Assembly (NCBI RefSeq): GCF_000688515.1
Contig: NZ_JHZK01000020.1
Coordinates: 1 to 64,000, forward strand
Length of the DNA: 64,000 nt
Origin: Afifella pfennigii DSM 17143
Lineage (GTDB): Bacteria > Pseudomonadota > Alphaproteobacteria > Rhizobiales > Afifellaceae
Reading direction: 5' to 3'
In this document: positions 16,702 through 26,705 of the stretch, piece by piece
Layout: each line of letters begins with the position of its first letter
How positions within the stretch are numbered: the stretch's first letter is position 1
The notes under the pieces: model-generated
The model's input: only the letters and a program-made list of their open reading frames with translations
What the model was told of the DNA's origin: nothing
Databases searched by the model: none
Made by a program: the position numbers and the translations under genes

Positions 16702-18330
16702 TTGAGCCTCACCCCCTCCCCCTTTCCGCCGCAATCCTGGGCCGGCATCGACGACGTGGTCATCGTCGGCGGCGGGCTCGCCGGCCTCTTCTGCGCCCTG
16801 AAGCTGGCGCCGCGGCCGGTCACCATCATCACCGCCGCGCCGATCGGCGAGGGCGCCTCCTCCGGCTGGGCGCAGGGCGGCATCGCCGCGGCGATGGACG
16901 CCGAAGACAGCGTGGAGGACCATCTCGCCGACACCATCGCGGCCGGCGCCGGCCTCGTCGACGGGCCGATCGCCCGCGGCATGGCCGAAGAGGCCTCGGC
17001 GCGCATCCACGACCTTCTCTCCTATGGCGTGCCCTTCGACCGCGACCTTGCCGGCCAATTGAAGCTCTCGCGCGAGGCGGCGCATTCGCGCCACCGCATC
17101 GTGCGCGTCGGCGGCGACCGGGCCGGCGCGGCGATCATGCAGGCGCTGATAGAGGCGGTGCGCGAGACGCCCTCCATCCGCGTCCTGGAAGGCTTCGTCG
17201 CCGAAACGCTGAAGGCGGAAAGCACCTATGTGACGGGGCTGATCGCCCGCGACCGGCGGGGCGGGCTTTCCGCCCGCATCCTTTTGCCGACGCGCGCCGT
17301 CGTCCTTGCCTCCGGCGGCATCGGCCATCTTTACGCCGTCACCACCAACCCCCCGGAGGCGCGAGGCGAGGGCCTCGGCATGGCAGCGCGCGCCGGGGCG
17401 CTTATCGCCGACGCGGAATTCGTCCAGTTCCACCCGACCGCCGTCGATGTCGGCCGCGACCCGGCCCCGCTCGCTACCGAGGCGCTGCGCGGGGAAGGCG
17501 CGGCGATCGTCGACCGTCACGGCGAGCGCTTCATGTTCGAGACGCACGAGGCGGGCGAGCTCGCCCCGCGCGATATCGTGGCGCGCGCCGTGCATGCGGC
17601 GAAGATGTCCGGCCGCGGCGCCTTCCTCGATTGCCGCGAGGCGGTCGGGATGGAGTTTCCCGAACGCTTCCCGACCGTCTTCGCCGCCTGCATGGAGGCT
17701 GGCATCGACCCGCGCGAAGCGCCCATCCCCATCGCCCCGGCGGCGCATTACCATATGGGCGGGGTACATGTGGACGGGCTCGGCCGCACCTCGCTCGACG
17801 GGCTGTGGGCTTGCGGCGAAGTCGCCTCCACCGGCGCCCACGGCGCCAACCGGCTCGCCTCCAACTCGCTGCTGGAGGCCGTCGTCTTCGCCGCGCGCAT
17901 CGCAGAGGACGTCCAGGGGCTGATGCCCAACCACCGGGTCGTGCGCTGGTCGGGCCAGTCGACGCCGGAGGGCGATGCCGACGAGCTCGGCGAAGAAGTG
18001 CTTCTGACGCGCCTGCGCCGCCTCATGGCGGAGGAGGTCGGCGTGGTGCGCTCGCAGGAAGGGCTGGAGCGGGCGCTGGAAGAGATCGCCGAGATGCAGG
18101 CGGCGGCGCGCCTTCCGAGCCTCGTCAACTCGCTCGCCGCCGCCAAGCTCGTCGCGGTGGCGGCGCTGCGGCGCGAGGAAAGCCGGGGGGCGCATTTCCG
18201 CGCCGACTTCCCGCATCCCGACCCGGCCGAGGCGCGGCGACGCTTCCTCACCCTGCCGCAGGCCGACGCCATCGCCAAGGCGATCACCGCCGCCTATCAC
18301 GATGCGCGCCTTGAGGCCGGCCATGGCTGA
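16702..18330 (+). CDS. nadB: L-aspartate oxidase
   Basis: 542-residue flavoprotein that oxidises L-aspartate to iminoaspartate for NadA. The FAD-binding Rossmann motif [19 protein letters not shown] begins at about residue 17; [14 protein letters not shown] follows, and the active-site region contains [15 protein letters not shown] and [14 protein letters not shown]. The start is a TTG at 16702 with GAAGG upstream; a GTG a few codons before VIVGGG is the alternative. A CCGGCC/GGCCGG hairpin lies between nadA and nadB (16655-16669). The 3' end overlaps nadC by 8 bases. Confidence 0.94.
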   Translation: MSLTPSPFPPQSWAGIDDVVIVGGGLAGLFCALKLAPRPVTIITAAPIGEGASSGWAQGGIAAAMDAEDSVEDHLADTIAAGAGLVDGPIARGMAEEASARIHDLLSYGVPFDRDLAGQLKLSREAAHSRHRIVRVGGDRAGAAIMQALIEAVRETPSIRVLEGFVAETLKAESTYVTGLIARDRRGGLSARILLPTRAVVLASGGIGHLYAVTTNPPEARGEGLGMAARAGALIADAEFVQFHPTAVDVGRDPAPLATEALRGEGAAIVDRHGERFMFETHEAGELAPRDIVARAVHAAKMSGRGAFLDCREAVGMEFPERFPTVFAACMEAGIDPREAPIPIAPAAHYHMGGVHVDGLGRTSLDGLWACGEVASTGAHGANRLASNSLLEAVVFAARIAEDVQGLMPNHRVVRWSGQSTPEGDADELGEEVLLTRLRRLMAEEVGVVRSQEGLERALEEIAEMQAAARLPSLVNSLAAAKLVAVAALRREESRGAHFRADFPHPDPAEARRRFLTLPQADAIAKAITAAYHDARLEAGHG

Positions 18331-19168
18331 GCTGGCGGACTTTCTGGTGGAAAGCGCGGTGCGCGCCGCGCTCGGCGAAGATCTCGGCCGCGCCGGCGAC
18401 ATCACCTCGGCGGCGACGATACCTGCCGACAGGCAGGCGCGCGCGGTCCTGCGCGCCCGCGCGACGGGCAGCCTCGCCGGCCTCGCCTTCGCGCGCGCAG
18501 CCTTCCTGACCATGGACCCGGCGGCGACGTTCCAGGCCTTTCGCGCCGACGGCGACAAGGTGGAAGCCGGCGCCGATATCGCCGCCGTCTCCGGCAAGGC
18601 ACGGGCGCTGCTTGCGGCCGAGCGCACGGCGCTCAATTTCCTCTGCCACCTTTCCGGCATCGCCACGGCAACGGCGGCCTTCGCCGATGCGATCGCCCAT
18701 ACCAAGGCGAAAATCACCTGCACCCGCAAGACGCATCCGGGCCTCCGGGCGGCGCAGAAATACGCCGTCAGATGCGGCGGCGGCTCCAACCACCGCTACG
18801 GGCTCGACGATGCCATCCTGATCAAGGACAACCACATCGCCGTCGCCGGCGGGGTCGGCGAGGCGGTGCGCCGCGCCAGGCAATATGCCGGCCATCTCGT
18901 CAAGGTGGAGGTGGAGGTCGACACGCTGGAGCAGCTCAGCGAGGCGCTGGAAGCCGGCCCCGACGTGGTGCTTCTCGACAACATGGACCTTGCAACGCTG
19001 CGCCGGGCCGTCGCCATCAATGCCGGACGGGCGGTGCTGGAGGCCTCCGGCGGGGTGAGCCTTGCAAGCGTTGCCGGCATCGCGGAGACCGGCGTCGATT
19101 ATATTTCCGCCGGCTTCATCACCCATTCGGCGCCGATCCTCGACCTTGCCCTCGACATCGATGTGTGA
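18323..19168 (+). CDS. nadC: nicotinate-nucleotide diphosphorylase (carboxylating)
   Basis: 281 residues from ATG 18323 ([10 protein letters not shown]), which overlaps the nadB stop by 8 bases (ATGGCTGA); the in-frame GTG-like start 21 bases upstream is less likely. It converts quinolinate and PRPP to nicotinate mononucleotide and CO2, completing the de novo branch. Signatures: [38 protein letters not shown] (substrate-binding Arg/Lys/His), [10 protein letters not shown] and EASGGVSL near the end. It is the last gene of the nadABC operon. Confidence 0.95.
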   Translation: MAELADFLVESAVRAALGEDLGRAGDITSAATIPADRQARAVLRARATGSLAGLAFARAAFLTMDPAATFQAFRADGDKVEAGADIAAVSGKARALLAAERTALNFLCHLSGIATATAAFADAIAHTKAKITCTRKTHPGLRAAQKYAVRCGGGSNHRYGLDDAILIKDNHIAVAGGVGEAVRRARQYAGHLVKVEVEVDTLEQLSEALEAGPDVVLLDNMDLATLRRAVAINAGRAVLEASGGVSLASVAGIAETGVDYISAGFITHSAPILDLALDIDV

Positions 19169-19286
19169 GGGGCGGCGCGTCGTCAGCGGCGTCCCGCTTC
19201 TCGGCGCCGCGTCATTGTCTGAAGCACGCTGAGCCGTTAAGCCGGACAATGGCGCGGAGCCGCCGCGGGCGCTTGCGGGGAAGAAG

Positions 19287-21968
19287 ATGACGAAATGGGT
19301 GTATTCCTTCGGTGGCGGGGAGGCTGAAGGCTCGCGCGAGATGCGAGAACTCCTCGGCGGCAAGGGCGCGAATCTCGCCGAGATGGCCAGTCTCGGCCTG
19401 CCCGTGCCGCCCGGCTTCACGATCACCACAGAGGCCTGCAACCACTTCTACGCCGAGGGCCGCAAGCTGCCCGAGGGGCTCACCGAGGAGGTGGAGACGG
19501 CGCTCGCCAAGATCGAGGCGCTGCAGGGCAAGCGCTTCGGCAGCCGCGAGGCGCCGCTGCTCGTCTCCGTGCGCTCCGGGGCGCGCTCCTCCATGCCCGG
19601 GATGATGGATACCGTCCTCAATCTCGGCCTCAACGACGAGACCGTGGAGGCTCTGGCGGCGAGCGCCGACCGGCGCTTCGCCTACGATTCCTACCGGCGC
19701 TTCATCCAGATGTATTCCGACGTCGTGCTCGGCGTCGACCATCACGAGTTCGAGGCCATCCTGGAGGAAGAGCGCGAGGCGCGCGGCGCGGCGAGCGACA
19801 CCGAACTCAGCGCCGAGGATTGGGAAACGATCGTCGCGCGCTTCAAGGCCCTGGTGGAGGAGATCAACGCGGCGCCCTTCCCGCAATCGCCGCGCGACCA
19901 GCTCTGGGGCGCCATCGGCGCGGTCTTCTCCTCCTGGATGAACGCCCGTGCCATCACCTACCGGAGCCTGCACGACATCCCCGAAAGCTGGGGGACGGCC
20001 GTCAACGTCCAGGCCATGGTTTTCGGCAATATGGGCGACAGCTCGGCGACGGGCGTCGCCTTCACCCGCGACCCGGCGACCGGCGAGAAGGCGCTCTACG
20101 GCGAATTCCTCGTCAACGCCCAGGGCGAGGACGTCGTCGCCGGCATCCGCACGCCGCAATATCTGACGGAAGCGGCGCGCATCGCCGCCGGCAGCGACGC
20201 GCCCTCGCTGGAGACGCTGATGCCGGAGCAGTTCGCCGAGTTCGCGGCGCATTCCGACCGGCTGGAGCGGCATTACCGCGACATGCAGGATCTGGAGTTC
20301 ACCGTCGAGCGCGGCCGGCTGTGGATGCTGCAGACCCGCAACGGCAAGCGCACGACGCGGGCGGCGCTGAAAATCGCCACCGCGATGGCCGAGGAGGGGC
20401 TGATCAGCCGCGAGGAGGCGGTGATGCGCATCGAGCCCACCTCGCTCGACCAGCTATTGCATCCCACGCTCGACCCCAAGGCGGAGCGCAAGGTGATCGC
20501 CAAGGGCCTGCCCGCCTCGCCGGGCGCGGCCAGCGGCGAGATCGTCTTCACGCCCGACAAGGCCGACATCCTCACCAAGGAAGGCCATGCCGTCATCCTG
20601 GTGCGGCTGGAGACGAGCCCGGAAGACATCCAGGGCATGGCCTGCGCCCGCGGCATCCTGACCTCGCGCGGCGGCATGACCAGCCACGCCGCCGTCGTCG
20701 CCCGCGGCATGGGCAAGCCCTGCGTCAGCGGCGCCGGCGCGCTGAAGATCGACCACAAGGCCGGCACCATGACGGTGCTCGGCAAGACCTATGGCGAGGG
20801 CGATGTCATCACCATCGATGGCTCCAGCGGCGAGGTGATGGAAGGGCGCGTGGCGATGCTGCAGCCGGAGGTCTCCGGCGATTTCGCCACGCTGATGCAA
20901 TGGGCCGACGCGGCGCGCCGGCTGAAGGTGCGCGCCAATGCCGAAACGCCGGAGGATGCGCGCGCGGCGCGCGATTTCGGCGCCGAGGGCATCGGGCTCT
21001 GCCGTACCGAGCACACCTTCTTCCAGGACGACCGCATCGTCGCCATGCGCGAGATGATCGTGGCGGGGGACACCCAGGCCCGCCGCAAGGCGCTCGCCAA
21101 GCTGCTGCCGCTGCAGCGCAAGGACTTTCTGGAGCTGTTTCAGGCCATGCGCGGCCTGCCGGTGACGATCCGCCTCCTCGATCCGCCGCTGCACGAATTC
21201 CTGCCCAAGGGCGAGCACGAAATCGCCGAGGTGGCGGCGGCGATGGGCACCGACGCGACTTTGCTCGGCGAGCGCATCCTGGAGCTGACGGAGGCCAATC
21301 CGATGCTCGGCAGCCGCGGCTGCCGGCTCCTGCTCCTGCACCCGGAAATCCCGGAAATGCAGACCCGCGCCATCATCGAGGCGGCGCAACAGGCCGCCCG
21401 CCTGACCGGCGAGCCGGTGACGCCGGAGATCATGGTGCCGCTGGTCGGCATGATCGGCGAGTTCAACCGCGTCAAAGCGGTGATCGACGCGGCGGCCGCG
21501 GCCGTCAACGAAGCCGGGGCGCCGAAGATCGACTATACGGTCGGCACCATGATCGAGTTGCCGCGGGCGGCGCTGCGGGCGCGCGAGCTCGCCGGCGAGG
21601 CGGCCTTCTTCTCCTTCGGCACCAACGACCTGACGCAGACCACCTTCGGCATCTCGCGCGACGACGCCGCCTCCTTCCTGACGCGCTATCAGGAGCTCGG
21701 CATCCTGGAGAAGGACCCGTTCGTCAGCATCGACACCGACGGGGTGGGCGCGCTGGTCCGGCTCGCCGCGCATGAGGGAAGGGCCGGCCGGCCGGATCTC
21801 AAGCTCGGCATCTGCGGCGAGCATGGCGGCGATCCCGCCTCCATCCACTTCTGCGAGCAGGCCGGCCTCGACTATGTCTCCTGCTCGCCCTACCGCGTGC
21901 CGGTGGCGCGGCTGGCCGCCGCGCAGGCGGTCATCGGCCGCACCACGGCGTCCTCGGAGACGGCGTAA
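19287..21968 (+). CDS. ppdK: pyruvate, phosphate dikinase
   Basis: 893 residues, the standard length for bacterial PPDK, which interconverts pyruvate + ATP + Pi and PEP + AMP + PPi. Domains in order: N-terminal ATP-grasp (SVRSGARSSMPGMMDTVLNL), the swivelling phosphohistidine domain (RGGMTSHAAVVARGMGKPCV, His in TSHAA), and the C-terminal PEP/pyruvate barrel (GLCRTEHTFF; GTNDLTQTTFG; CGEHGGDP). It lets the cell make PEP from pyruvate for gluconeogenesis. It stands alone between nadC and a cell-wall hydrolase. A CRP-like palindrome lies just after its stop. Confidence 0.96.
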   Translation: MTKWVYSFGGGEAEGSREMRELLGGKGANLAEMASLGLPVPPGFTITTEACNHFYAEGRKLPEGLTEEVETALAKIEALQGKRFGSREAPLLVSVRSGARSSMPGMMDTVLNLGLNDETVEALAASADRRFAYDSYRRFIQMYSDVVLGVDHHEFEAILEEEREARGAASDTELSAEDWETIVARFKALVEEINAAPFPQSPRDQLWGAIGAVFSSWMNARAITYRSLHDIPESWGTAVNVQAMVFGNMGDSSATGVAFTRDPATGEKALYGEFLVNAQGEDVVAGIRTPQYLTEAARIAAGSDAPSLETLMPEQFAEFAAHSDRLERHYRDMQDLEFTVERGRLWMLQTRNGKRTTRAALKIATAMAEEGLISREEAVMRIEPTSLDQLLHPTLDPKAERKVIAKGLPASPGAASGEIVFTPDKADILTKEGHAVILVRLETSPEDIQGMACARGILTSRGGMTSHAAVVARGMGKPCVSGAGALKIDHKAGTMTVLGKTYGEGDVITIDGSSGEVMEGRVAMLQPEVSGDFATLMQWADAARRLKVRANAETPEDARAARDFGAEGIGLCRTEHTFFQDDRIVAMREMIVAGDTQARRKALAKLLPLQRKDFLELFQAMRGLPVTIRLLDPPLHEFLPKGEHEIAEVAAAMGTDATLLGERILELTEANPMLGSRGCRLLLLHPEIPEMQTRAIIEAAQQAARLTGEPVTPEIMVPLVGMIGEFNRVKAVIDAAAAAVNEAGAPKIDYTVGTMIELPRAALRARELAGEAAFFSFGTNDLTQTTFGISRDDAASFLTRYQELGILEKDPFVSIDTDGVGALVRLAAHEGRAGRPDLKLGICGEHGGDPASIHFCEQAGLDYVSCSPYRVPVARLAAAQAVIGRTTASSETA

Positions 21969-21979
21969 AGTCTTGGCTG

Positions 21980-21995
21980 TGTGAATCCGATCACA
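21980..21995. promoter_or_regulatory. CRP-type palindrome TGTGA-N6-TCACA
   Basis: TGTGA (21980-21984), six bases, TCACA (21991-21995): an exact match to the CRP/FNR-superfamily cAMP-receptor consensus, extended by one more pair on each side. It lies 12 bases after the ppdK stop and about 220 bases before the cell-wall hydrolase start, so it could control the latter. It could also be the stem of a weak ppdK terminator, since CTTTGT follows. Confidence 0.4.
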
Positions 21996-22218
21996 CCTTT
22001 GTCAACATCTCGCCCCATTCCCTCGCGATAGCGTTAGGCCGCAAGGCGGAGCTTCGGGGCAAAGGGGCACTGTCGGGCACGGGCCGGACGCCGCAAGGCG
22101 AAAGGCCCGGTTTAACCGGTTGTAAACCGCAATTTGGTTTTGTGGCTTCCATCGGACGGGAGCTGAACGCGGGCGATCCTCGCGAGGGGAAAGCTTTGCG
22201 CGGCAGTGGGGTACGTTG

Positions 22219-23412
22219 ATGGCAGTATGGCGGACTGACGCGAGAGCCTTGCGTTCCGCATCCGCGGCAAGTGTTCTGGGCCTCTGCGCGCTGGTGGCCG
22301 CCACTACACCGATCGCCTACCAGGATGCGGCCGCCATGGTCTCCGGCCACGAGCCGCAGCAGCGCTGGCAGACCCATATCGAGGCGATGACCATCGGCAA
22401 TATCCAGCAGGCAGCGCTGACGCCCAATGGCGGGCTGCCCGACGCCAGGACCGTGCCGGTCCCGGGGCTGGACGCCAAGGTCGCCGTTCCCGCTCCGGAG
22501 GAAGTGCCCGTCGCCGAGCGCGTCAATCGCGCCCGCAAGGGCGACCTCCTGATGACCCGCAGCCCGATCGCGCGCAAGAGCGACAAGCTTCCGGCCGCCG
22601 GCCAGCTGTGGAACATGGAAGACCTTTTCTCCTCCGAGGCGGAAAAAGAGCTGCCCAAGGTCTCGCTGCGAACCATGCCCTCGCGCGACATGGCCGAGCT
22701 GATGGTCGCCTATTCACGCTTCATGCGCGAGGAAGCCGTTTCCAGCGACAACGGCATCATGCTGGCAAGGGCCAACCCGGCCGGCGCCAACGCCACGCTG
22801 GTGGCCTATGCGCCGACGGAAAGCGGCATCGAGGCGCCTTTCGAGGCGGTGATCGGCGGGGCGCCGGCTGTCGGCAACCTGGCCGGCGGGCCGCGGGCCA
22901 AGCCGGAGGATTCGCCCTCCTTCCGCGAATGGCTGCAGGGGCGCGGGGCGGCCAAGGCAGGACATAGCTGGATGCTGAACCCGCTGCCGGAAAGCGTCTA
23001 CGAGGACAAAGAGCAGGCCTGCCTGGCGCGCGGCGTCTATTTCGAGGCGCGCGGCGAATCGGAGCTCGGCCAGATCGCCGTCGCCCAAGTCGTCCTCAAC
23101 CGGGTGAAGAACCCGACCTATCCCAACACGATCTGCGGCGTCGTCTACCAGAACAAGAACTGGCGCAACCGCTGCCAGTTCTCCTTCGCCTGCGACGGCG
23201 TGCGCGACCGCATCCGCTCCGCCTCCGCCTGGGCGCGCGCCAAGAAGGTCGCCGCGGACGTCACCAACGGCAAGGCCTGGTCGGAAGAGGTGGGCGATTC
23301 CACCCATTACCACGCCACCTATGTGCGCCCGCGCTGGGCCCGCTCGATGAAGAAGACCGACCGCATCGGCCGCCACATCTTCTATCGCACCTATGGCGGC
23401 GGCTGGAGCTGA
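22219..23412 (+). CDS. cell-wall hydrolase with SleB domain (first of two)
   Basis: 397 residues from ATG 22219 (a TTG immediately before is in frame). An N-terminal hydrophobic segment (about 15-35) acts as signal or anchor; about 230 residues of Pro/Ala-rich, probably disordered sequence follow; the C-terminal 130 residues are a SleB/CwlJ hydrolase domain: ARGVYFEARGESELGQIAVAQ with the catalytic-type glutamate, [20 protein letters not shown] and STHYHATYVRP. The family cleaves peptidoglycan (spore-cortex lysis in Bacillus; vegetative wall remodelling in rhizobia). A second SleB protein is at 59661-60278. Confidence 0.85.
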   Translation: MAVWRTDARALRSASAASVLGLCALVAATTPIAYQDAAAMVSGHEPQQRWQTHIEAMTIGNIQQAALTPNGGLPDARTVPVPGLDAKVAVPAPEEVPVAERVNRARKGDLLMTRSPIARKSDKLPAAGQLWNMEDLFSSEAEKELPKVSLRTMPSRDMAELMVAYSRFMREEAVSSDNGIMLARANPAGANATLVAYAPTESGIEAPFEAVIGGAPAVGNLAGGPRAKPEDSPSFREWLQGRGAAKAGHSWMLNPLPESVYEDKEQACLARGVYFEARGESELGQIAVAQVVLNRVKNPTYPNTICGVVYQNKNWRNRCQFSFACDGVRDRIRSASAWARAKKVAADVTNGKAWSEEVGDSTHYHATYVRPRWARSMKKTDRIGRHIFYRTYGGGWS

Positions 23413-23422
23413 TCGCCGATAA

Positions 23423-23439
23423 GCGGCAAGACCTGCCGC
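23423..23439. terminator. hairpin between convergent genes
   Basis: GCGGCA (23423-23428) pairs with TGCCGC (23434-23439) around AGACC. It sits between the stops of the SleB gene (+) and the hydratase gene (-), and could serve both. There is no T tract. Confidence 0.35.
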
Positions 23440-23440
23440 C

Positions 23441-24211
23441 TCATGCGGCCGCGAAGACGAGGCTCACCTCACCGATATCCTCAAAGACGCTCCTGACCGT
23501 CGTGCCCTTCTGCGCCTTGACGACGCCGAGGGTGGTGCCGGTGGAGACATAGTCGCCCTCCTCAAGCCTTCGCCCGCGCTCCACCAAGGCCTCCGCCAGC
23601 CATAAGAGCGCATTGAGCGGGCCGCCCATCACCGCCGCGCCGGAGCCCTCGTTGGTGGCCTCGCCGTCAAGCAGCCCCGTCACCCTGACGCCGGCAAGGT
23701 CGCGATCCGCCCAGCCGCGGATCTCAGGCCCCAGCACGAAGGCGCAATGGGCGCCGAAATCGGCGACGAGGCCGGGATAGCGCGGCAGCCCCTCCCCTTG
23801 CGTGCGCCGGCCGACCATCTCAAGAGCCAGATGGCAGGAAGCGACGGCGCGCCGGAGGCCTTCCATCTCCACCTTGTCGCCGGGCGCCGGATAGGCGCGC
23901 GCCATGCGGAAGGCGAATTCGCATTCGACCCCCCGGTATTGCGGTTTCCAGGGAAGGATCGCGCCGTCCTGGAAGAGATCGCGGTCGACCATCGGGGCAA
24001 AGAAGGGGCCGGGGGCGCCGACGATCTGGCACGCCAGCGGGCTGGTGCAGCCGATCTTGTAACCGACCGCGCGCCCGCCATAGGCCGTGCCGGCAGCGGC
24101 GAGCACCCTCTCCGCCTCGCCCGGATCGACGATGAGATCGAGATCGACGGGGGCCATCGTTCCGGAGGCGCGCGCCTCTGCCAGGTGGGCGGCGAAGTCT
24201 TCGGGGCTCAT
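23441..24211 (-). CDS. 2-keto-4-pentenoate hydratase-like protein (FAA-hydrolase fold)
   Basis: 256 residues of the MhpD/DmpE hydratase group, which add water to 2-hydroxypenta-2,4-dienoate-type products of aromatic meta-cleavage. Features: AVGYKIGCTSP (substrate and metal loop), GAPGPFFAPMVD, VECEFAFRMAR (metal-binding acidic residues), SGAAVMGGPLNALLWLAE and STGTTLGVVKAQKG. Without neighbouring ring-cleavage genes the true substrate is unclear; a related 4-oxalocrotonate decarboxylase or another fumarylacetoacetase-fold activity is possible. It starts divergently from the MFS transporter 112 bp away, which might carry its substrate (inference). Confidence 0.75.
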   Translation of the reverse strand: MSPEDFAAHLAEARASGTMAPVDLDLIVDPGEAERVLAAAGTAYGGRAVGYKIGCTSPLACQIVGAPGPFFAPMVDRDLFQDGAILPWKPQYRGVECEFAFRMARAYPAPGDKVEMEGLRRAVASCHLALEMVGRRTQGEGLPRYPGLVADFGAHCAFVLGPEIRGWADRDLAGVRVTGLLDGEATNEGSGAAVMGGPLNALLWLAEALVERGRRLEEGDYVSTGTTLGVVKAQKGTTVRSVFEDIGEVSLVFAAA

Positions 24212-24323
24212 AGTCGCTCCAGTTCCGTTCAGATTTATTTCAGCTAGAGGTAAAGCATTTTCGTTTTCACCATGAAGGGCTTGAAGCTATCCTTTTCGGT
24301 CCCTGCCGAACACCTTGCCCATC

Positions 24324-25565
24324 ATGACCGCGAACAGCCCCGCCTCCAAGCCCGCCGGAACGTCCACTCAACTGCCCTGGCTCATCATCCTAGCAGGCTG
24401 CGCGGTGGCGCTCATCACCTTCGGGCCGCGCTCGGCGATGGGCTTCTTCCAATTGCCGCTTCTGGCGGAAAAAGGCTGGGACCGCACCACCTTCGGCCTC
24501 GCCATGGCGATTCAGAACCTCGCCTGGGGCCTCGGCCAGCCCTTCTTCGGGGCGCTGGCCGACAAGTTCGGCTCCGCGCGCGTTCTCATCCTCTCCGCCA
24601 TCCTCTACGCGGCGGGGCTCCTCATCATGGCCTTCGCCCCCTCGCCGCTGTGGCTGCATATCGGCGGCGGCGCGCTCATCGGGCTCGCCGTGGCCGCCGG
24701 CTCCTTCGGCATCGTCATGGCCGCGCTCGCGCGCCGCGTGCCGGCGGAAAGCCGCTCCTTCGTCTTCGGCCTGGCGACGGCGGCCGGCTCCTTCGGCATG
24801 TTCGCTTTCGCGCCTCTGTCGCAGGCGATGATCAGCACCCTCGGCTGGTCGGACGCCCTCGTCGGCCTCGCCATCTTGATGGGCCTCATCCCGCTCGCCG
24901 CCATCCCGCTGCGTGGCCAGCCGAAGCATCAGCTCGCCCTCGGCGAGGCGGAGCAATCGGTGAAGGGCGCGCTTGTCCAGGCGCTGCGCTATCGGAGCTA
25001 TCTGCTGCTTACCTCCGGCTTCTTCGTCTGCGGCTTCCAGGTCGCCTTCATCACCGCGCATTTTCCCGCCTATATCGGCGATCTCGGGCTGTCGGCGCGC
25101 TGGGCGGTGGTGGCGATCAGCCTCATCGGCTTCTTCAACGTCATCGGCTCGCTCGCCTCCGGGGCCATCGGCCAGCGCTATTCCAAGCCGATCTTCCTGT
25201 CGCTCATCTATCTCGCCCGCTCCGCCGCCATCACCGCCTTCCTCTTGGCGCCGGCAACGCCGGCCTCCGTCGTCGTCTTCTCCGTGGCGATGGGGCTTTT
25301 ATGGCTTTCCACCGTGCCGCCGACCAATGCCCTCGTCGCCGTCATGTTCGGCACCCGCCATCTGGGCATGCTCGGGGGCATCGTCTTCCTGTCGCACCAG
25401 ATCGGCTCCTTCCTCGGCGTGTGGATGGGCGGCTACCTCTACGACGAGACCGGCTCCTACGACGCGGTATGGTGGCTCGGCGTCGCGCTCGGCATCTTCG
25501 CCGCCATCATCCACTGGCCGATCAAGGAACGCGCCGCGCCAGCCGGCCTGCCGGCGACAGCGTGA
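24324..25565 (+). CDS. MFS transporter, probably organic acid/monocarboxylate type
   Basis: 413 residues from ATG 24324 (TTG 24315 is the alternative). Twelve hydrophobic segments are spaced in two sets of six, with the MFS loop 2-3 motif GALADKFGSARVL after the second helix and a long central cytoplasmic loop near residue 195-215. Overall it looks like the oxalate/formate or monocarboxylate branch (GLGQPFFGALADKFGS; GFFVCGFQVAFITAHFPAY). No substrate can be read from the sequence. The divergent hydratase gene next door suggests an organic acid. Confidence 0.8.
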   Translation: MTANSPASKPAGTSTQLPWLIILAGCAVALITFGPRSAMGFFQLPLLAEKGWDRTTFGLAMAIQNLAWGLGQPFFGALADKFGSARVLILSAILYAAGLLIMAFAPSPLWLHIGGGALIGLAVAAGSFGIVMAALARRVPAESRSFVFGLATAAGSFGMFAFAPLSQAMISTLGWSDALVGLAILMGLIPLAAIPLRGQPKHQLALGEAEQSVKGALVQALRYRSYLLLTSGFFVCGFQVAFITAHFPAYIGDLGLSARWAVVAISLIGFFNVIGSLASGAIGQRYSKPIFLSLIYLARSAAITAFLLAPATPASVVVFSVAMGLLWLSTVPPTNALVAVMFGTRHLGMLGGIVFLSHQIGSFLGVWMGGYLYDETGSYDAVWWLGVALGIFAAIIHWPIKERAAPAGLPATA

Positions 25566-25638
25566 GGCGGCCTAAGGCGCACCCCTTGTCTTCGGCGCCG
25601 GGCTGCGCGACTTGGAGAGCGACATAAGGGAGAGATCG

Positions 25639-26634
25639 ATGGCGGAGACGTTCAAGGCGATCCTGGTTTCGCGGGACGAGGAAAAGAAGCAGTCGCTGGC
25701 GCGGGTCGAAATGAGCCCGGACGAATTGATGGAGGGCGACACGCTGGTGCGCGTCAGCCATTCCACGCTGAACTACAAGGACGCGCTCGCCGTCACCGGC
25801 AAGGGACCGGTGATCCGCCGCTGGCCGATGATCCCCGGCATCGACCTTGCCGGCGAGGTCGTCTCCTGCGAGAGCGGCGCCTTTGCGCCCGGCGAGCCGG
25901 TCGTCCTCAACGGCTGGGGCCTCGGCGAGACGCATTACGGCGCCTATGCCGGCATGGCGCGCGTCAAGGCCGACTGGCTGATCCGCCGGCCGCAAAGCCT
26001 CAGCGCCTCAGAGACGATGGCTATCGGCACGGCGGGCTATACGGCGATGCTTGCCGTCATGGCGCTGGAGCGCCACCAGATCACTGCCGAGCGCGGGGCC
26101 ATCGTCGTCACCGGCGCCTCCGGCGGCGTCGGTTCGGTGGCGATCGCGCTGCTCGCCAGGCTCGGCTACGAGGTCATCGCCGCGACCGGGCGCCCGCAAG
26201 AGGCCGATTACCTGAAGGACCTCGGCGCTGCCGAAATCATCGCGCGCCAGGAGCTCGCCGAGCCCGGCAAGCCGCTCGGCAAGGAGCGCTGGGCGGGCGG
26301 CATCGACGCGGTCGGCTCCGTCACCCTCGCCAACGTTCTCGCCCAGACGCAATATGGCGGCGCCGTCGCCGCCTGCGGCCTTGCCGGCGGCATGGACCTG
26401 CCGACGACGGTGGCGCCCTTCATCCTGCGCGGCGTCAGCCTCCTCGGCATCGATTCGGTGATGGCGCCGAAGGCGATCCGCGAAGAGGCCTGGGCGCGGC
26501 TCGCCCGCGACCTCGACCGCGACAAGCTCAAGGCGATGACCTCCACCATCGGCTTTGAAGATATCGAGACGGCGGCGGCGGATCTGCTGGCGAACAAGAT
26601 TCGCGGCCGCACGGTCATCGCGATCGACGGCTGA
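25639..26634 (+). CDS. acuI: NADPH-dependent acryloyl-CoA reductase-type oxidoreductase
   Basis: 331 residues of the YhdH/AcuI branch of zinc-free medium-chain dehydrogenases. Start at ATG 25639 follows AAGGGAGAG; the frame extends 9 codons upstream without an initiation signal. HSTLNYKDALAVTGKGPVIR, PMIPGIDLAGEV, LNGWGLGETHYGAYA and the NADPH-binding VVTGASGGVGSVA are hallmark segments. AcuI reduces acryloyl-CoA to propionyl-CoA and detoxifies acrylate, for example from DMSP or 3-hydroxypropionate. No other DMSP lyase gene is next to it, so the broader electrophile-detoxifying role is the safer reading. Confidence 0.88.
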   Translation: MAETFKAILVSRDEEKKQSLARVEMSPDELMEGDTLVRVSHSTLNYKDALAVTGKGPVIRRWPMIPGIDLAGEVVSCESGAFAPGEPVVLNGWGLGETHYGAYAGMARVKADWLIRRPQSLSASETMAIGTAGYTAMLAVMALERHQITAERGAIVVTGASGGVGSVAIALLARLGYEVIAATGRPQEADYLKDLGAAEIIARQELAEPGKPLGKERWAGGIDAVGSVTLANVLAQTQYGGAVAACGLAGGMDLPTTVAPFILRGVSLLGIDSVMAPKAIREEAWARLARDLDRDKLKAMTSTIGFEDIETAAADLLANKIRGRTVIAIDG

Positions 26635-26645
26635 GCATGCCGACT

Positions 26646-26661
26646 AATTGTATAGACAATT
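26646..26661. promoter_or_regulatory. AT-rich palindrome in a convergent gap (HutC/GntR-like)
   Basis: AATTGT (26646-26651) and ACAATT (26656-26661) flank ATAG, so the core reads GTATAGAC, which fits the GTnTAnAC half-site pattern of HutC-type GntR regulators. It lies after the stops of both acuI and fabI, an odd place for an operator; it may be a weak terminator or a relic site. Confidence 0.3.
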
Positions 26662-26705
26662 GAAGACCCGCTTTGCCGCCGACCCCAAGGTGCCGGCGGC
26701 GAGCG

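Noticed and set aside
24315-24326. TTG start for the MFS transporter
   Set aside because: The ATG nine bases later gives the same protein without a weak start; neither has a clear SD, so the simpler ATG was kept.
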